Positions 26,392 to 35,252 of a DNA stretch of 49,844 bases are shown piece after piece (within the stretch, counting starts at the first letter, position 1; every line of letters begins with the position of its first letter). This DNA comes from Chitinophagaceae bacterium (GTDB taxonomy: Bacteria; Bacteroidota; Bacteroidia; Chitinophagales; Chitinophagaceae): positions 1 through 49,844 of the forward strand of contig JAIXOJ010000161.1 in the NCBI GenBank assembly GCA_027486835.1. The letters are read 5' to 3'. A model generated the notes under the pieces. That model had not been told where the DNA came from, made no database searches, and saw only the letters and a list, made by a program, of their open reading frames with translations. Position numbers and translations under genes: made by a program.

Positions 26392-27756
26392 ATGAATGAT
26401 CAAACAACATCAAAAGCGGGTGTTCAGGTGAAGAGTATCCTGCTTTCTGAATTATTTACAATGAATCTGGCAATTCCAGAGTATCAACGACCTTATAAGT
26501 GGGGTGAAAAAGAAATTAGCAAATTACTTAATCAACTAAAGACCCATGACGAAAGGACTTTTCCAAAGCCAGATTTTTATTTAGGAAGCATCATACTTCA
26601 TGAAGATGAGAATAATAACTATAATATCATTGATGGACAACAGCGCGTAACTACATTAAGTATTATCGGAGCAATTAATCAAATTAATGGATCTTTTTTT
26701 TCATTAACATATAATAATCCAGTTTCAATATCAACGATTCATAAGAATTACGATTTTTTAAAAACAAAAGCAGAACTGATAGGAAAAATAGATTTTTCCA
26801 AAATCAATGTTACAGTTGTAGTAACAAAAAGTCAGGATGATGCCTATAATTTCTTTGAAACACTAAATACTGGAGGTGTAAGATTGACTGGTGTACAAAT
26901 ATTAAAAGCGCATCATTTAAGGAGAGTTCCTACCGAAAAAATAAATCAATATGCTGTAGCTTGGGAAAAAGAAGAGGCATATTTAGATGATGTTGTGAAA
27001 AGGATGATGTATTTAAGAAGGTGGGATGTTTTAAACTTTCGTTTTTTACCCAACTTTAAACATTTTGATGATTTTAGTTGGAAAGAATACATAATAGAAG
27101 AGTTTAGTGAACAAACTGGAAAAGCAAATTTTCTAGATTTAGGTTTTTCATGGCATATAAATGAGAGCAATACTTTAAAACTATCTATTTCGAAATATAG
27201 TCCTCGACAACCATTGAACGATGGAGAAAATTTTATCAATTTCATATTGGAGAATGCAAACACTTATAAAATTCTTTTTGAAAAAATCCCTTCACATTTT
27301 CCTGATGATTATAAGAATTTATTGAATAAAATAGTTAATGTAAATGATAATCCAGGTTTAAAATACATGAAATACTTGTTTCAAGTAAGTTTATTGGGGT
27401 ACAGTTTAAAGTGGGGTACAAAAAATCTATTAAAATTTAGTTTATATATATTCAGATGTGTTTACTCAATAAGGTTATTTAATGATAATAGTATTTTAGA
27501 TACTACTGTTAAAAATTTTGCTACTGAACAGAAACTTTTGGATAGAATCCTGTACAGTACTAGTGAAACACAGATTTTGAATTGGCTTGAAAATGATTAT
27601 AAATATAAACCTACATCCCCTAAATGGGAATCAAGATTCGTAAAGGGACGATTTATCAATAGAGTATTATACACTTATAACCTAACTGGTGCTACGCCTG
27701 ATAATTACGATCTATTGTTGAAAGAAAAATTTTTAAATATTTTAAATAGTAAATAA
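26392..27756 (+). CDS. DUF262 protein without nuclease end (first of a coupled pair)
   Basis: The protein has 454 residues. The N-terminus carries the DUF262/GmrS-like ParB-fold motifs: IPEYQRPYKWGEKEI, DFYLGSII and IIDGQQRVTTLS (about 80-91), followed by FFETLNTGGVRLTGVQILKA. DUF262 uses the DGQQR motif for nucleotide hydrolysis in GmrSD, SspE and BrxU defence enzymes. The rest is helical; the C-terminus (SRFVKGRFINRVLYTYNLTG) has no HNH motif. Its stop overlaps the start of the second DUF262 gene (TAATG), so the products are probably made in equal amounts and may form a complex. Codon usage is visibly AT-rich compared with the core genes. Confidence 0.88.
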   Translation: MNDQTTSKAGVQVKSILLSELFTMNLAIPEYQRPYKWGEKEISKLLNQLKTHDERTFPKPDFYLGSIILHEDENNNYNIIDGQQRVTTLSIIGAINQINGSFFSLTYNNPVSISTIHKNYDFLKTKAELIGKIDFSKINVTVVVTKSQDDAYNFFETLNTGGVRLTGVQILKAHHLRRVPTEKINQYAVAWEKEEAYLDDVVKRMMYLRRWDVLNFRFLPNFKHFDDFSWKEYIIEEFSEQTGKANFLDLGFSWHINESNTLKLSISKYSPRQPLNDGENFINFILENANTYKILFEKIPSHFPDDYKNLLNKIVNVNDNPGLKYMKYLFQVSLLGYSLKWGTKNLLKFSLYIFRCVYSIRLFNDNSILDTTVKNFATEQKLLDRILYSTSETQILNWLENDYKYKPTSPKWESRFVKGRFINRVLYTYNLTGATPDNYDLLLKEKFLNILNSK

Positions 27757-29732
27757 TGCAACAGTTTATTTCCACACTTGAGTCATCAGCAAGCTTGATA
27801 GAAGAAAACAAAAATATTAGGTTTATTATTCCAGCATATCAAAGACCTTATGTTTGGGGGAAAGAAGAAATATATAAGTTCTTAGAAGACATCTATAGTG
27901 CACATTCACAATCAAATGAGTCCTATTTCATAGGTAATATTTATGTTAGTAGGACAAATAATGCCAATATTTTTGAGGTTGTTGATGGTCAGCAACGGTT
28001 TACTACGTTTTGGCTAATTTCATTAGCCTTAAAGAAAATTGATGCAAGTACTTCATTTGTTACTACTAGATTTCTTACAGTTGATAACCTTTTAAGACTT
28101 AATTTTTCAATCAGGAGTCAAGTTTCACAATATCTTTTGGAACTGTTGAACAATGAGAATATATATTTAGGGTCTGTTAAGCCAGAAAGTGATGAATTCC
28201 TAAAATATATTGCAGAAGGCATAGAAACTATAAAAGGATTTTTACAAGTAGAAGAGACAAGAAAAGATGGAGGTTTAGAGAGATTAAGCAACTTTATTTT
28301 TACGAAAGTTCAATTCGTTTTCAACGTAGCACCAGAACATACTGATTTAAATAGTCTTTTTACTTCATTAGGTAGCTCTGGAATTCAATTGGAACAAACA
28401 GATATTTTAAAGGCATTACTTTTAAAAAAGGTTGAAAACAAAGTCTCATTAAGTAAATTATGGGAGTCATGCGAAAACATGAATCAATATTTCGAAGATA
28501 ATATAAAAGATTGCTTCGGTGCAAACTATGATCTGTCAAAAATTCTCTCAACTACTTTTTCAGAATTCAGCAAGCCTTTTTTTGAAAATTCAAATGAACC
28601 AAAAAACGAAGAAGATACTTCTTCAAGGGGTCAAACGATATTGGAAATAATTAATGGAGAAAACGATAAATTTAATGAAGAAGAAAACAAAATCAATGAA
28701 AAATTAAATGAAAATAAGTGTCGTTCTATAATTCCATTTAGTGTTCTTTTATTGCATACTTACAGGATTTTCAGATGGAATTCTACTAGCGAAAATATTA
28801 AAACTGATTTCAATATTCCGTTTGACAAAAAGAATTTACTTGAAATTTTTACAGATTTAATAAATGAAAATGACGATGTTAGCAATGAAAAAATTTCAAA
28901 GTTTTTCAAATTACTTTTTCAAATAAGATACGTTTTTGACAAACATGTTATTAAATGGACTAAATCAAATAATGATGAAGATGAGTATGATGATGATGAA
29001 ATGCTAAGGTTAACTTCAATTCAAAAGAATGATAATGGTTTGACTAGATATTTGAAAGCTATCTCGCCTCTTTCTCAATTACAAAGTGTCTTATATTTTA
29101 CAGGGAATTATAACCAACAATTTTGGTTGACTCCTTTTTTGGATTATTTAATAAATAATGAAGAAGCTACCCAAGATGTAATATTGGAAGCGCTTGAAAA
29201 AATTGATAATCAAATGTTGCCTGGAGAAAAGAAAGCTATTTCATGGACACTATTACATCCAAAAAATAGAAATCGAACTGTTGATAATATCAAAGAAAAA
29301 GCAAGTTTAGAAAAATCATTCGGTACTGGCTTTAATCATTATTGGTTCTACAAATTGGAATATTTGCTCTGGAAAGAATGGGATAAGAATGACGATAGGA
29401 TTAAAGGGTATCGAATAACATCGAAAAACTCAATCGAACATGTGTTTCCACAGAATCATGAATTTGGTTTAGAACTCGATAAAAGTTGGCTAAATAGTTT
29501 TGGTAATCTTGGGTTAATTTCAGTTGGACAAAATTCATCTTACAGTAACCAAGATGTAAGAAAAAAGCAAATTGATTTTAATGACAAGAAAACTTATGAT
29601 AGTTTAAAACTTGCAAAAATTTATACATCAAAAATTTTGAACGACTGGCATATTGATGATATAAAAAAACATCAGGCAGAAATGATTGATTTATTTGAAG
29701 AGCATTATTTAGCTACACCTTTACTTCCTTGA
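27756..29732 (+). CDS. DUF262-DUF1524 protein, probable nuclease partner
   Basis: The protein has 658 residues. The N-terminal DUF262 domain has IPAYQRPYVWGKEEIYKFLE, SYFIGNIYV and VVDGQQRFTTFW (about 75-86), then LFTSLGSSGIQLEQTDILKA. A long, acidic middle part (about 280-430) follows. The C-terminus has the DUF1524 signature SIEHVFPQ (about 558-565), then NSFGNLGLISVGQNSS; the His of this motif is the HNH/His-Me nuclease residue in GmrSD-type enzymes. By analogy it would cut foreign or modified DNA with NTP-dependent control. It starts on the stop codon of the first DUF262 gene. Two DUF262 proteins side by side, one with and one without the nuclease end, differ from the single-chain GmrSD. 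Confidence 0.88.
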   Translation: MQQFISTLESSASLIEENKNIRFIIPAYQRPYVWGKEEIYKFLEDIYSAHSQSNESYFIGNIYVSRTNNANIFEVVDGQQRFTTFWLISLALKKIDASTSFVTTRFLTVDNLLRLNFSIRSQVSQYLLELLNNENIYLGSVKPESDEFLKYIAEGIETIKGFLQVEETRKDGGLERLSNFIFTKVQFVFNVAPEHTDLNSLFTSLGSSGIQLEQTDILKALLLKKVENKVSLSKLWESCENMNQYFEDNIKDCFGANYDLSKILSTTFSEFSKPFFENSNEPKNEEDTSSRGQTILEIINGENDKFNEEENKINEKLNENKCRSIIPFSVLLLHTYRIFRWNSTSENIKTDFNIPFDKKNLLEIFTDLINENDDVSNEKISKFFKLLFQIRYVFDKHVIKWTKSNNDEDEYDDDEMLRLTSIQKNDNGLTRYLKAISPLSQLQSVLYFTGNYNQQFWLTPFLDYLINNEEATQDVILEALEKIDNQMLPGEKKAISWTLLHPKNRNRTVDNIKEKASLEKSFGTGFNHYWFYKLEYLLWKEWDKNDDRIKGYRITSKNSIEHVFPQNHEFGLELDKSWLNSFGNLGLISVGQNSSYSNQDVRKKQIDFNDKKTYDSLKLAKIYTSKILNDWHIDDIKKHQAEMIDLFEEHYLATPLLP

Positions 29733-29821
29733 TGAGGATTTACACTTTAATTTCTGTTAATTACAAGACTGAAATAATCCATGCAAATAACAGCAATATG
29801 AAATACTAGTGGGCTGCATGA

Positions 29822-30055
29822 AATGATTCCAACTTTAATAACTTTTTAAAAGAAGGTGAATTGAGCAAAAATTCAGTATGTAAGAATTTCTTACATACTG
29901 CCAATGAGGGAAAAGTCTATGAAACAATATATTACAATCTCGATATAATCATTTCAGTAGGATACAGATTTAACTCTAAGCGTGGTGTCCAATTTCGCCT
30001 ATTGGCTGCCCAAAGGCTCAAAGATTATTTAAGAAATTTTAAAAATGCAGCATAA
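29822..30055 (+). pseudogene. RhuM-family remnant (middle part only)
   Basis: After an in-frame stop at 29819 the frame reads FKEGELSKNSVCKNFLHTA-like sequence (29834 onward), then YYNLDIIISVGYRFNSKRG and VQFRLLAAQRLKDYL before a stop. These are internal RhuM motifs; both the N-terminal DNA-binding-like part and the C-terminal half are missing. No good start codon exists (only TTG at 29861). Confidence 0.75.
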
Positions 30056-30375
30056 TGGAAAATAAAATAGAGATATATAAATCAGCAGATAATAAAGTTG
30101 AGTTCCAAGTATTTATGGAAAATGAAACGGTATGGCTTACAATTGACCAAGTGAGTTTGCTGTTTAGCAAATCAAGGGCAACTATAAATGAGCATATCCT
30201 TAATATTTTTGAAGAAAATGAACTTGAAGCTGATGAAGTAAAAAGAAAAATCGGAATTTCCGATTTTTCTACAAAGCCTACTAATCTTTACAATCTCGAT
30301 GTAATCATTTCAGTTGGCTACAGGGTAAATACAAAAGTGGAGTTCAACAGTGCAATTAATAATCAACTTAATTAG
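30055..30375 (+). pseudogene. second RhuM-family remnant (N-terminal part, frameshifted)
   Basis: It starts with ATG overlapping the stop of the preceding remnant (TAATG) and reads the RhuM N-terminus: VEFQVFMENETVWLTIDQVS, LFSKSRATINEHILNIFEE, then NLDVIISVGYRVNTK. Just after this core the frame is lost: VEFNSAINNQLN replaces the expected GVQFR.WA segment, which is partly visible in the next frame. Only about 106 of the usual 300 or more residues remain. A short independent protein cannot be fully excluded, since the ATG and coupling are intact. Confidence 0.7.
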
Positions 30376-30408
30376 CAACAATAGTATTGCCCAGAAAAAA
30401 TATATACT

Positions 30409-31335
30409 ATGTCCCGCAAAGAAGCATTCATCCGATACCGGCACATCATAAATAAATTACGTCGGAAGCCATCCAGTTTTAAGGAGATAGCCGACTATTT
30501 AGAAAGACAATCAGAAATAGAGGATTATGATTTTTCTATTTCCAAGCGCACTTTCAAGCGCGATACAGACGATATATTCAGTTTATGGTCTATCGACATA
30601 CAATATGACTTTGCACAGAAGGTTTACTACATCAAAGAAGAAAGCAACCCCGCCAAAAAGGACAAGCTATTAGAAGCTTTTGATACTTTGTATGTGTTGA
30701 ATATGACAGAAGAGTTGTCTAACTATATACACTTAGAACGTACTCGTCCAAAAGGTACAGACCACCTCTATTTGCTCATTCATGCCATAAAAAACAAACT
30801 GCGGATACAATTTACGTATGAAAAGTTTTGGGAGGATACCATTACCAACCGAGTAGTGGATCCTTATGCCTTAAAAGAATTTAAAAACCGTTGGTATCTA
30901 TTAGGTAAATCAGTAAACGATACCTATGTAAAAACCTTTGCCCTTGACAGGATGAGTGAAATTTCATTAACGAATGTGCATTTTGAAGTGCTTCCTTCGT
31001 TTAATATGAAAGAGATGTTTAAGTATTGTTATGGTATCATCACCCCGAGAGACCAACAAACCGAAGAAATTTTGCTGTCCTTTAATGCAGAACAAGGAAA
31101 ATACATCAAGAGCCTTCCCTTGCACGATACACAAGAAATATGGATAGACAATAAAGAAGAGTTGCAAATAAAACTGAAACTATATATCACCCACGATTTT
31201 TTGATGGAGCTACTTTCTTATGGCTACAATGTAAAAGTGCTACAACCCACTTCACTTGCAGTTAAAGTACAAGCTGCACACGAGCGTGCATTTAAATACT
31301 ACACCAAAGGCAGAAAATTTGAAAGAGGGCGGTAA
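30409..31335 (+). CDS. WYL-domain transcriptional regulator
   Basis: The protein has 308 residues. A winged-helix N-terminus (KRTFKRDTDDIFSLWSIDIQ, typical of the S.R....L...Y.I.. HTH) is followed by the WYL domain with RVVDPYALKEFKNRWYLLGK (about 148-165) and the WCX extension at the C-terminus (LPLHDTQ, ITHDFLMELLSYGYNVKVL). WYL regulators bind nucleotide-type or nucleic acid ligands and commonly control defence genes (BrxR, CapW). It follows the DUF262 pair and RhuM remnants on the same strand, so it may regulate that island, but no operator was identified. Confidence 0.88.
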   Translation: MSRKEAFIRYRHIINKLRRKPSSFKEIADYLERQSEIEDYDFSISKRTFKRDTDDIFSLWSIDIQYDFAQKVYYIKEESNPAKKDKLLEAFDTLYVLNMTEELSNYIHLERTRPKGTDHLYLLIHAIKNKLRIQFTYEKFWEDTITNRVVDPYALKEFKNRWYLLGKSVNDTYVKTFALDRMSEISLTNVHFEVLPSFNMKEMFKYCYGIITPRDQQTEEILLSFNAEQGKYIKSLPLHDTQEIWIDNKEELQIKLKLYITHDFLMELLSYGYNVKVLQPTSLAVKVQAAHERAFKYYTKGRKFERGR

Positions 31336-31474
31336 GAAAATAGTGCCGAAATAGAAAAATACAGAGGGATGCGATTGCAAATAGGTGTGATGCTTGTTCA
31401 ATCAATTTTGATAATAGAAACGTATTTTAAAAAAAGGGGGGACTTTAATAATTACTACAACTAACAGTGTATAA

Positions 31475-31957
31475 CTATTTTGTAAACTTTACGAGTTGCT
31501 TAGGAAATTCTGGAATGTCATCGTTCGTTAATGGCTCTTTATTAAGCGTTAAAGTGAGCATTACGCCATATCCATTAATAATTCCAGAGGCATAGATTTG
31601 ATAGATTACGTTAGCAGAACTTTTATAGCTAACGGCGTAGCCACTTACCTCATTATCGAGCAAATAGCAAGAGATTTTCTTTTTCTTAAAACGTTGCATC
31701 AATGCGCCTGTTTCAATAAATGCCTCTTCCATTTCCTTTAGATTCAATTCATCGGAAGCATTGTTGGCATTAATTTCATACATGTAAGTCCAGTTGAGCT
31801 CATAGTCTGGTCCTTTAATGGTGCGGCGTTCCGTTTTAACACCGGTTGGCACTTTAAAGTACTGTGAGCAAATGGCTACACTGTCTTCCTGTATTTTTTT
31901 CTGACCAATTACACTAGCCGAAACCAATAAAAAAAGAACAATCAGAAGTTGACGCAT
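31475..31957 (-). CDS. secreted protein of unknown function
   Basis: From the ATG at 31957 the product has 160 residues and begins MRQLLIVLFLLVSASVIGQ, a signal peptide with cleavage expected after the Gly-Gln region. An upstream ATG would add 17 residues before the signal peptide and is less likely. The mature part contains a beta-rich pattern (GPDYELNWTYMYEIN, ISCYLLDNEVSGYAVSY, GYGVMLTLTLN). I do not recognise a family. It is probably periplasmic. Confidence 0.7.
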   Translation of the reverse strand: MRQLLIVLFLLVSASVIGQKKIQEDSVAICSQYFKVPTGVKTERRTIKGPDYELNWTYMYEINANNASDELNLKEMEEAFIETGALMQRFKKKKISCYLLDNEVSGYAVSYKSSANVIYQIYASGIINGYGVMLTLTLNKEPLTNDDIPEFPKQLVKFTK

Positions 31958-32684
31958 AAATTGTTGAGAGATAATGATTGAAATATTATATTTTATGTGA
32001 AAGACCAAGAGCTAAACAATCGTAAACCTCCGACTGAAACACAGTATTCGTGATACACCAGGTTTTTGGGAGGATTTAGCGATTAAACCATCGAACAACA
32101 ATCTATTTTTTGTAAACAAAATTTGAGACAAAGCAGCGCAACAAATATAAGGGAGCGGGGAGCAATTTTTCGTCTAAATCCTGAAAATTAAAATAGGAAA
32201 CGATGTAGGTCATCTCTGGTAATGATTTTTGCCGAAATAAACTGCCTATATACGGATGTTGTGTATGTATTTGTCCAATTAGCGCAAGTTGGGGGATGAA
32301 AAACAAGTAATGATACTTTCAAAGTTGACCTAATAAGATGGGGGCAAAAAGATCTGTTTGTTACTTTGTTTATGAACCTATTCAGTATGATTTGCCCCTA
32401 AAAGAGGGATGGGTGGGCGTAAGGACCTGACACAGTTTAAATTACATTCCCGTTCTTCTAATTTGTATTTACCCAAAAGACGTTCAAGCAATTGCAGGTA
32501 AGGGCGGAGTATTTGGGCCTAGAGTTATTCAGAAGAAAAAAGAAAAACACAAAAAGAGAAAAACCAGTTGCTAACCGTGGAGGAATTTTGCAGTTATAAA
32601 GGTTTAATTTCTGGTTATTTCCTTTCTTCAATAAACACGTAAACAGCAATTTTGCAATTGTTTACCCTAGGTTTACCCCGAAAT
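31958..32684. other. long intergenic region between secreted-protein gene and tRNA
   Basis: No firm gene is visible. On the plus strand at about 32461-32605 one frame reads FTQKTFKQLQVRAEYLGLEL, then a Lys-rich stretch and ANRGGILQL before a stop; it looks coding-like but has no start codon and no recognised family, so it may be a remnant. The rest holds no repeat or RNA that I can recognise. Confidence 0.4.
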
Positions 32685-32726
32685 AAAAAAAGCGTTGTAA
32701 TCGGATGATTATCAACGCTTTTTTTA
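32685..32726 (-). terminator. terminator behind tRNA-Arg
   Basis: Stem AAGCGTTG / CAACGCTT with a 15-nt loop, A-run on one side and T-run on the other, so it can act on both strands. It lies 10 bp beyond the tRNA 3' end. Confidence 0.8.
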
Positions 32727-32735
32727 TTTATCTAG

Positions 32736-32809
32736 TGATTCGGATTGGATTCGAACCAATGACCTACTGCTTAGAAGGCAGTTGCTCTATCCAGCTGAGC
32801 TACCGAACC
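32736..32809 (-). tRNA. tRNA-Arg (anticodon UCU)
   Basis: Read on the minus strand it has acceptor arms GGTTCGG / CCGAATC (one G-U pair) and discriminator A, D-arm GCTC...GAGC, anticodon arm ACTGC/GCAGT with loop CTTCTAA (anticodon TCT), and T-arm ATTGG-TTCGAAT-CCAAT. The CCA end is not encoded. Length 74 nt. It reads AGA codons. Confidence 0.95.
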
Positions 32810-32879
32810 ATTTGATTTGGGCTGCAAATAAAGCGATTTATTCCTTAGAATTGGGTTTTTGATTAAACAATTTTCTGGC

Positions 32880-35117
32880 TTAGACAAGCGATGGTACTAA
32901 TTCAAAGCGATTTTTCAATACTTCCATTTCATGAAGAAATTGATTTAGTTCGTTTTGTTGATTTATTATAAAGCCATTATCTGCCAACTTTCCTATCACT
33001 TCGTTCATTTCAAGTTCATTATCATATACCATTGATCTAAATGGGTTCTCGTAGTCTTTGGCCCTAGCATCGAATATGCCAGCAACCATCCAAGATTTTA
33101 CAGCAACAGCCCCATTTATCATTTCCGTAAGTTGTGATGCATCAAGGGATTTGATATTCCAATCGTTTAATTCTACTAAACTAGCCAGTGCGTGCTTAAA
33201 TTTTTGCTCTTGGTATTCCGATCCTTTTTCTATATACCAATGATGCACTGCGTCCCAACCATTTAGCAAACCACTTTTTATGTTGAGTCTAAACGCATCT
33301 AAATCATCTTTCAATATTAGTTGTCCACCCACGTTAAGCCATTCTTTTCTTTTAATCTTTGAGGGAAGAATGTTTACAATGTCCCCTAGATTCTTAAAAG
33401 CATGATTTTGGATGAATTTAATGAGTTCGATTCTGCCATAATAGTTAATCAAGTCTTTGAAAATATGATAAGCTTGTGTAACCTTTATTAGTATCGTTTT
33501 ACGCTTTGCATTTTCAAATCCTTCCCCAATTATTTCCAATTGATTAATAATTGGATTTTTTTCGTTGAGTAGTTTTTTTCCCACTGCAACACACTCTGCT
33601 TTTGTTGTTGCAGAAGTGTAGAGTTCTTCTTTTTGTAAAAACGATTTGCCCACTAATGTTTCAAAGTAGTTTAAACTAGTAAACATTTCGTTGATGGTGT
33701 CGGGGGCGAGAAAGTCATATTCAATGTGTTGAATTTTATCCTCTCGCTTGTCTCTGTCTATGTATTTCCAGGAATTTCTAGCTAAGGCATACATGTTGTA
33801 CATAAACCAATACGCAGGCATAATCACCAACTGGTCTTTCGATATATCATTGGCTACTAAAGAAAAAGGAATAGGAATGTGCAGCTCAGAAAGATAATCG
33901 CCTTTACTAATCATAGTGTAAGAAGCAAACTTGCTATTATGTTTAAGACTCACACACAAGCCCGGCCAAAATCCTCTTCCAGCAATTATTTCACCATCAG
34001 CCCCCCTGCTGTTGTGGTTACTGCCAATCGTTGCACCCGCGGCAATATTACTTTGACCCATAATAAGCGCAGCACATAAAAAAGAATTGTTGTGGTGTTG
34101 CTCATGTGCTGGGAATATGAGTGAGTTTAAAACTTCGCAACAAGAGATGGTTGCGTTGTTCCCCAAATAGGAGTTGATAAGCCGTGCACCATATTTTAGC
34201 TGAGAATTAGATGCCATAATAAAACGAACGGCCTTAACTCCATAAAAGATTCTACATCCGAAACCTACAATGCCATTTACCAATTCTACCCCTTCACCTA
34301 TTTGGGAACGACCTTTTGCTCCTGAATTAATGGTAAGATTTTTCAGTTTATTAGCACCTTTTATGTAGGCATCTTCACCAATCCACACATCTTTTATCAT
34401 GTGGCAGTTTTTGACTACGGTGCGGTCACCTATTTTGCCATAGTAACCCCTCTCGTTTTTATATTGAGCCTCAGTAAACTCTTTGAATTTTTTTAATAAA
34501 TCATCATCATCTCTGTATTTGCTCCATAGATAGGCATCTCCAGGAAGCATATCATTAAATGGAATTACACTCCGTCCTCCATTCTCATTACACAATTCTA
34601 ACCAAATGCGGATATTTTCATCTTCACCTTGTTTAAGTATTCCATTGCCAAATTTTGCATGATTGGTGGTTACCAATTCGTTTACGTTGAGTATAATTAC
34701 TTCATTACCAATAATAAAATGCGATAGGTAATTGACATTGTCAATACAAACATTATCTCCAATATCACTGCTAATAATTGTTGAATTATATAACCCAACT
34801 GGCACTTTTAAATCGCTAAAATCCAAAAAATAAGGTTCTAGTTTGCTGATACGCACCAATCCATGAAACTTGCAGTTTTTGACTAACGTGGGGTTGAAAA
34901 AATCCGAAACATAAATATTATTCCAATCATCACTGGTATTGTTGTTTTTTACAAGACTTTCAATTTCATAGGCTGTCAGGTGCCGATATTCGATTCCGCT
35001 TCTGTTCTGCAAATTGCGAAATACATATTCATCCTGCCCTTCTTGCAAATATTCTTTTGGAATAAAGCCATAACCCAATTGGTCAATAGCCGTCTTCTTA
35101 ATATTGTTGGTAGCCAT
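32880..35117 (-). CDS. DUF4954 protein, left-handed beta-helix, nucleotidyltransferase-like
   Basis: The protein has 745 residues. Its middle third is a series of hexapeptide-like repeats (IGDRTVVKNCHMIKDVWIGE, IGEGVELVNGIVGFG, LGNNATISCCEVLNSL, NIAAGATIGSNHNSRG) that fold as a left-handed beta-helix, as in acyltransferases and sugar-nucleotide enzymes. The HEQHHNNSFLCAA motif and EIIAGRGFWPG are hallmarks of DUF4954, known from Bacteroidota and spirochaetes. The reaction is not established. It lies just downstream of glmS on the same strand (135-bp gap), which would fit a role in amino-sugar metabolism, but this is inference. Confidence 0.88.
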   Translation of the reverse strand: MATNNIKKTAIDQLGYGFIPKEYLQEGQDEYVFRNLQNRSGIEYRHLTAYEIESLVKNNNTSDDWNNIYVSDFFNPTLVKNCKFHGLVRISKLEPYFLDFSDLKVPVGLYNSTIISSDIGDNVCIDNVNYLSHFIIGNEVIILNVNELVTTNHAKFGNGILKQGEDENIRIWLELCNENGGRSVIPFNDMLPGDAYLWSKYRDDDDLLKKFKEFTEAQYKNERGYYGKIGDRTVVKNCHMIKDVWIGEDAYIKGANKLKNLTINSGAKGRSQIGEGVELVNGIVGFGCRIFYGVKAVRFIMASNSQLKYGARLINSYLGNNATISCCEVLNSLIFPAHEQHHNNSFLCAALIMGQSNIAAGATIGSNHNSRGADGEIIAGRGFWPGLCVSLKHNSKFASYTMISKGDYLSELHIPIPFSLVANDISKDQLVIMPAYWFMYNMYALARNSWKYIDRDKREDKIQHIEYDFLAPDTINEMFTSLNYFETLVGKSFLQKEELYTSATTKAECVAVGKKLLNEKNPIINQLEIIGEGFENAKRKTILIKVTQAYHIFKDLINYYGRIELIKFIQNHAFKNLGDIVNILPSKIKRKEWLNVGGQLILKDDLDAFRLNIKSGLLNGWDAVHHWYIEKGSEYQEQKFKHALASLVELNDWNIKSLDASQLTEMINGAVAVKSWMVAGIFDARAKDYENPFRSMVYDNELEMNEVIGKLADNGFIINQQNELNQFLHEMEVLKNRFELVPSLV

Positions 35118-35252
35118 AAATTATAGTTTGCAAAAGCTTGAAGTGGAATCAGTTGAATGATTTCACTTCAAGCTTTATTAGTTAGATATATGAACGTCCT
35201 ATAATCATCCCAAAACAATTAGGAGGAAATATTGACTTACTAGTAGAATAGA

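Noticed and set aside
32736-32809. tRNA-Arg as the attachment site of an integrated element covering 24.7-32.7 kb
   Set aside because: I found no second copy of the tRNA 3' end in the window and no intact integrase.
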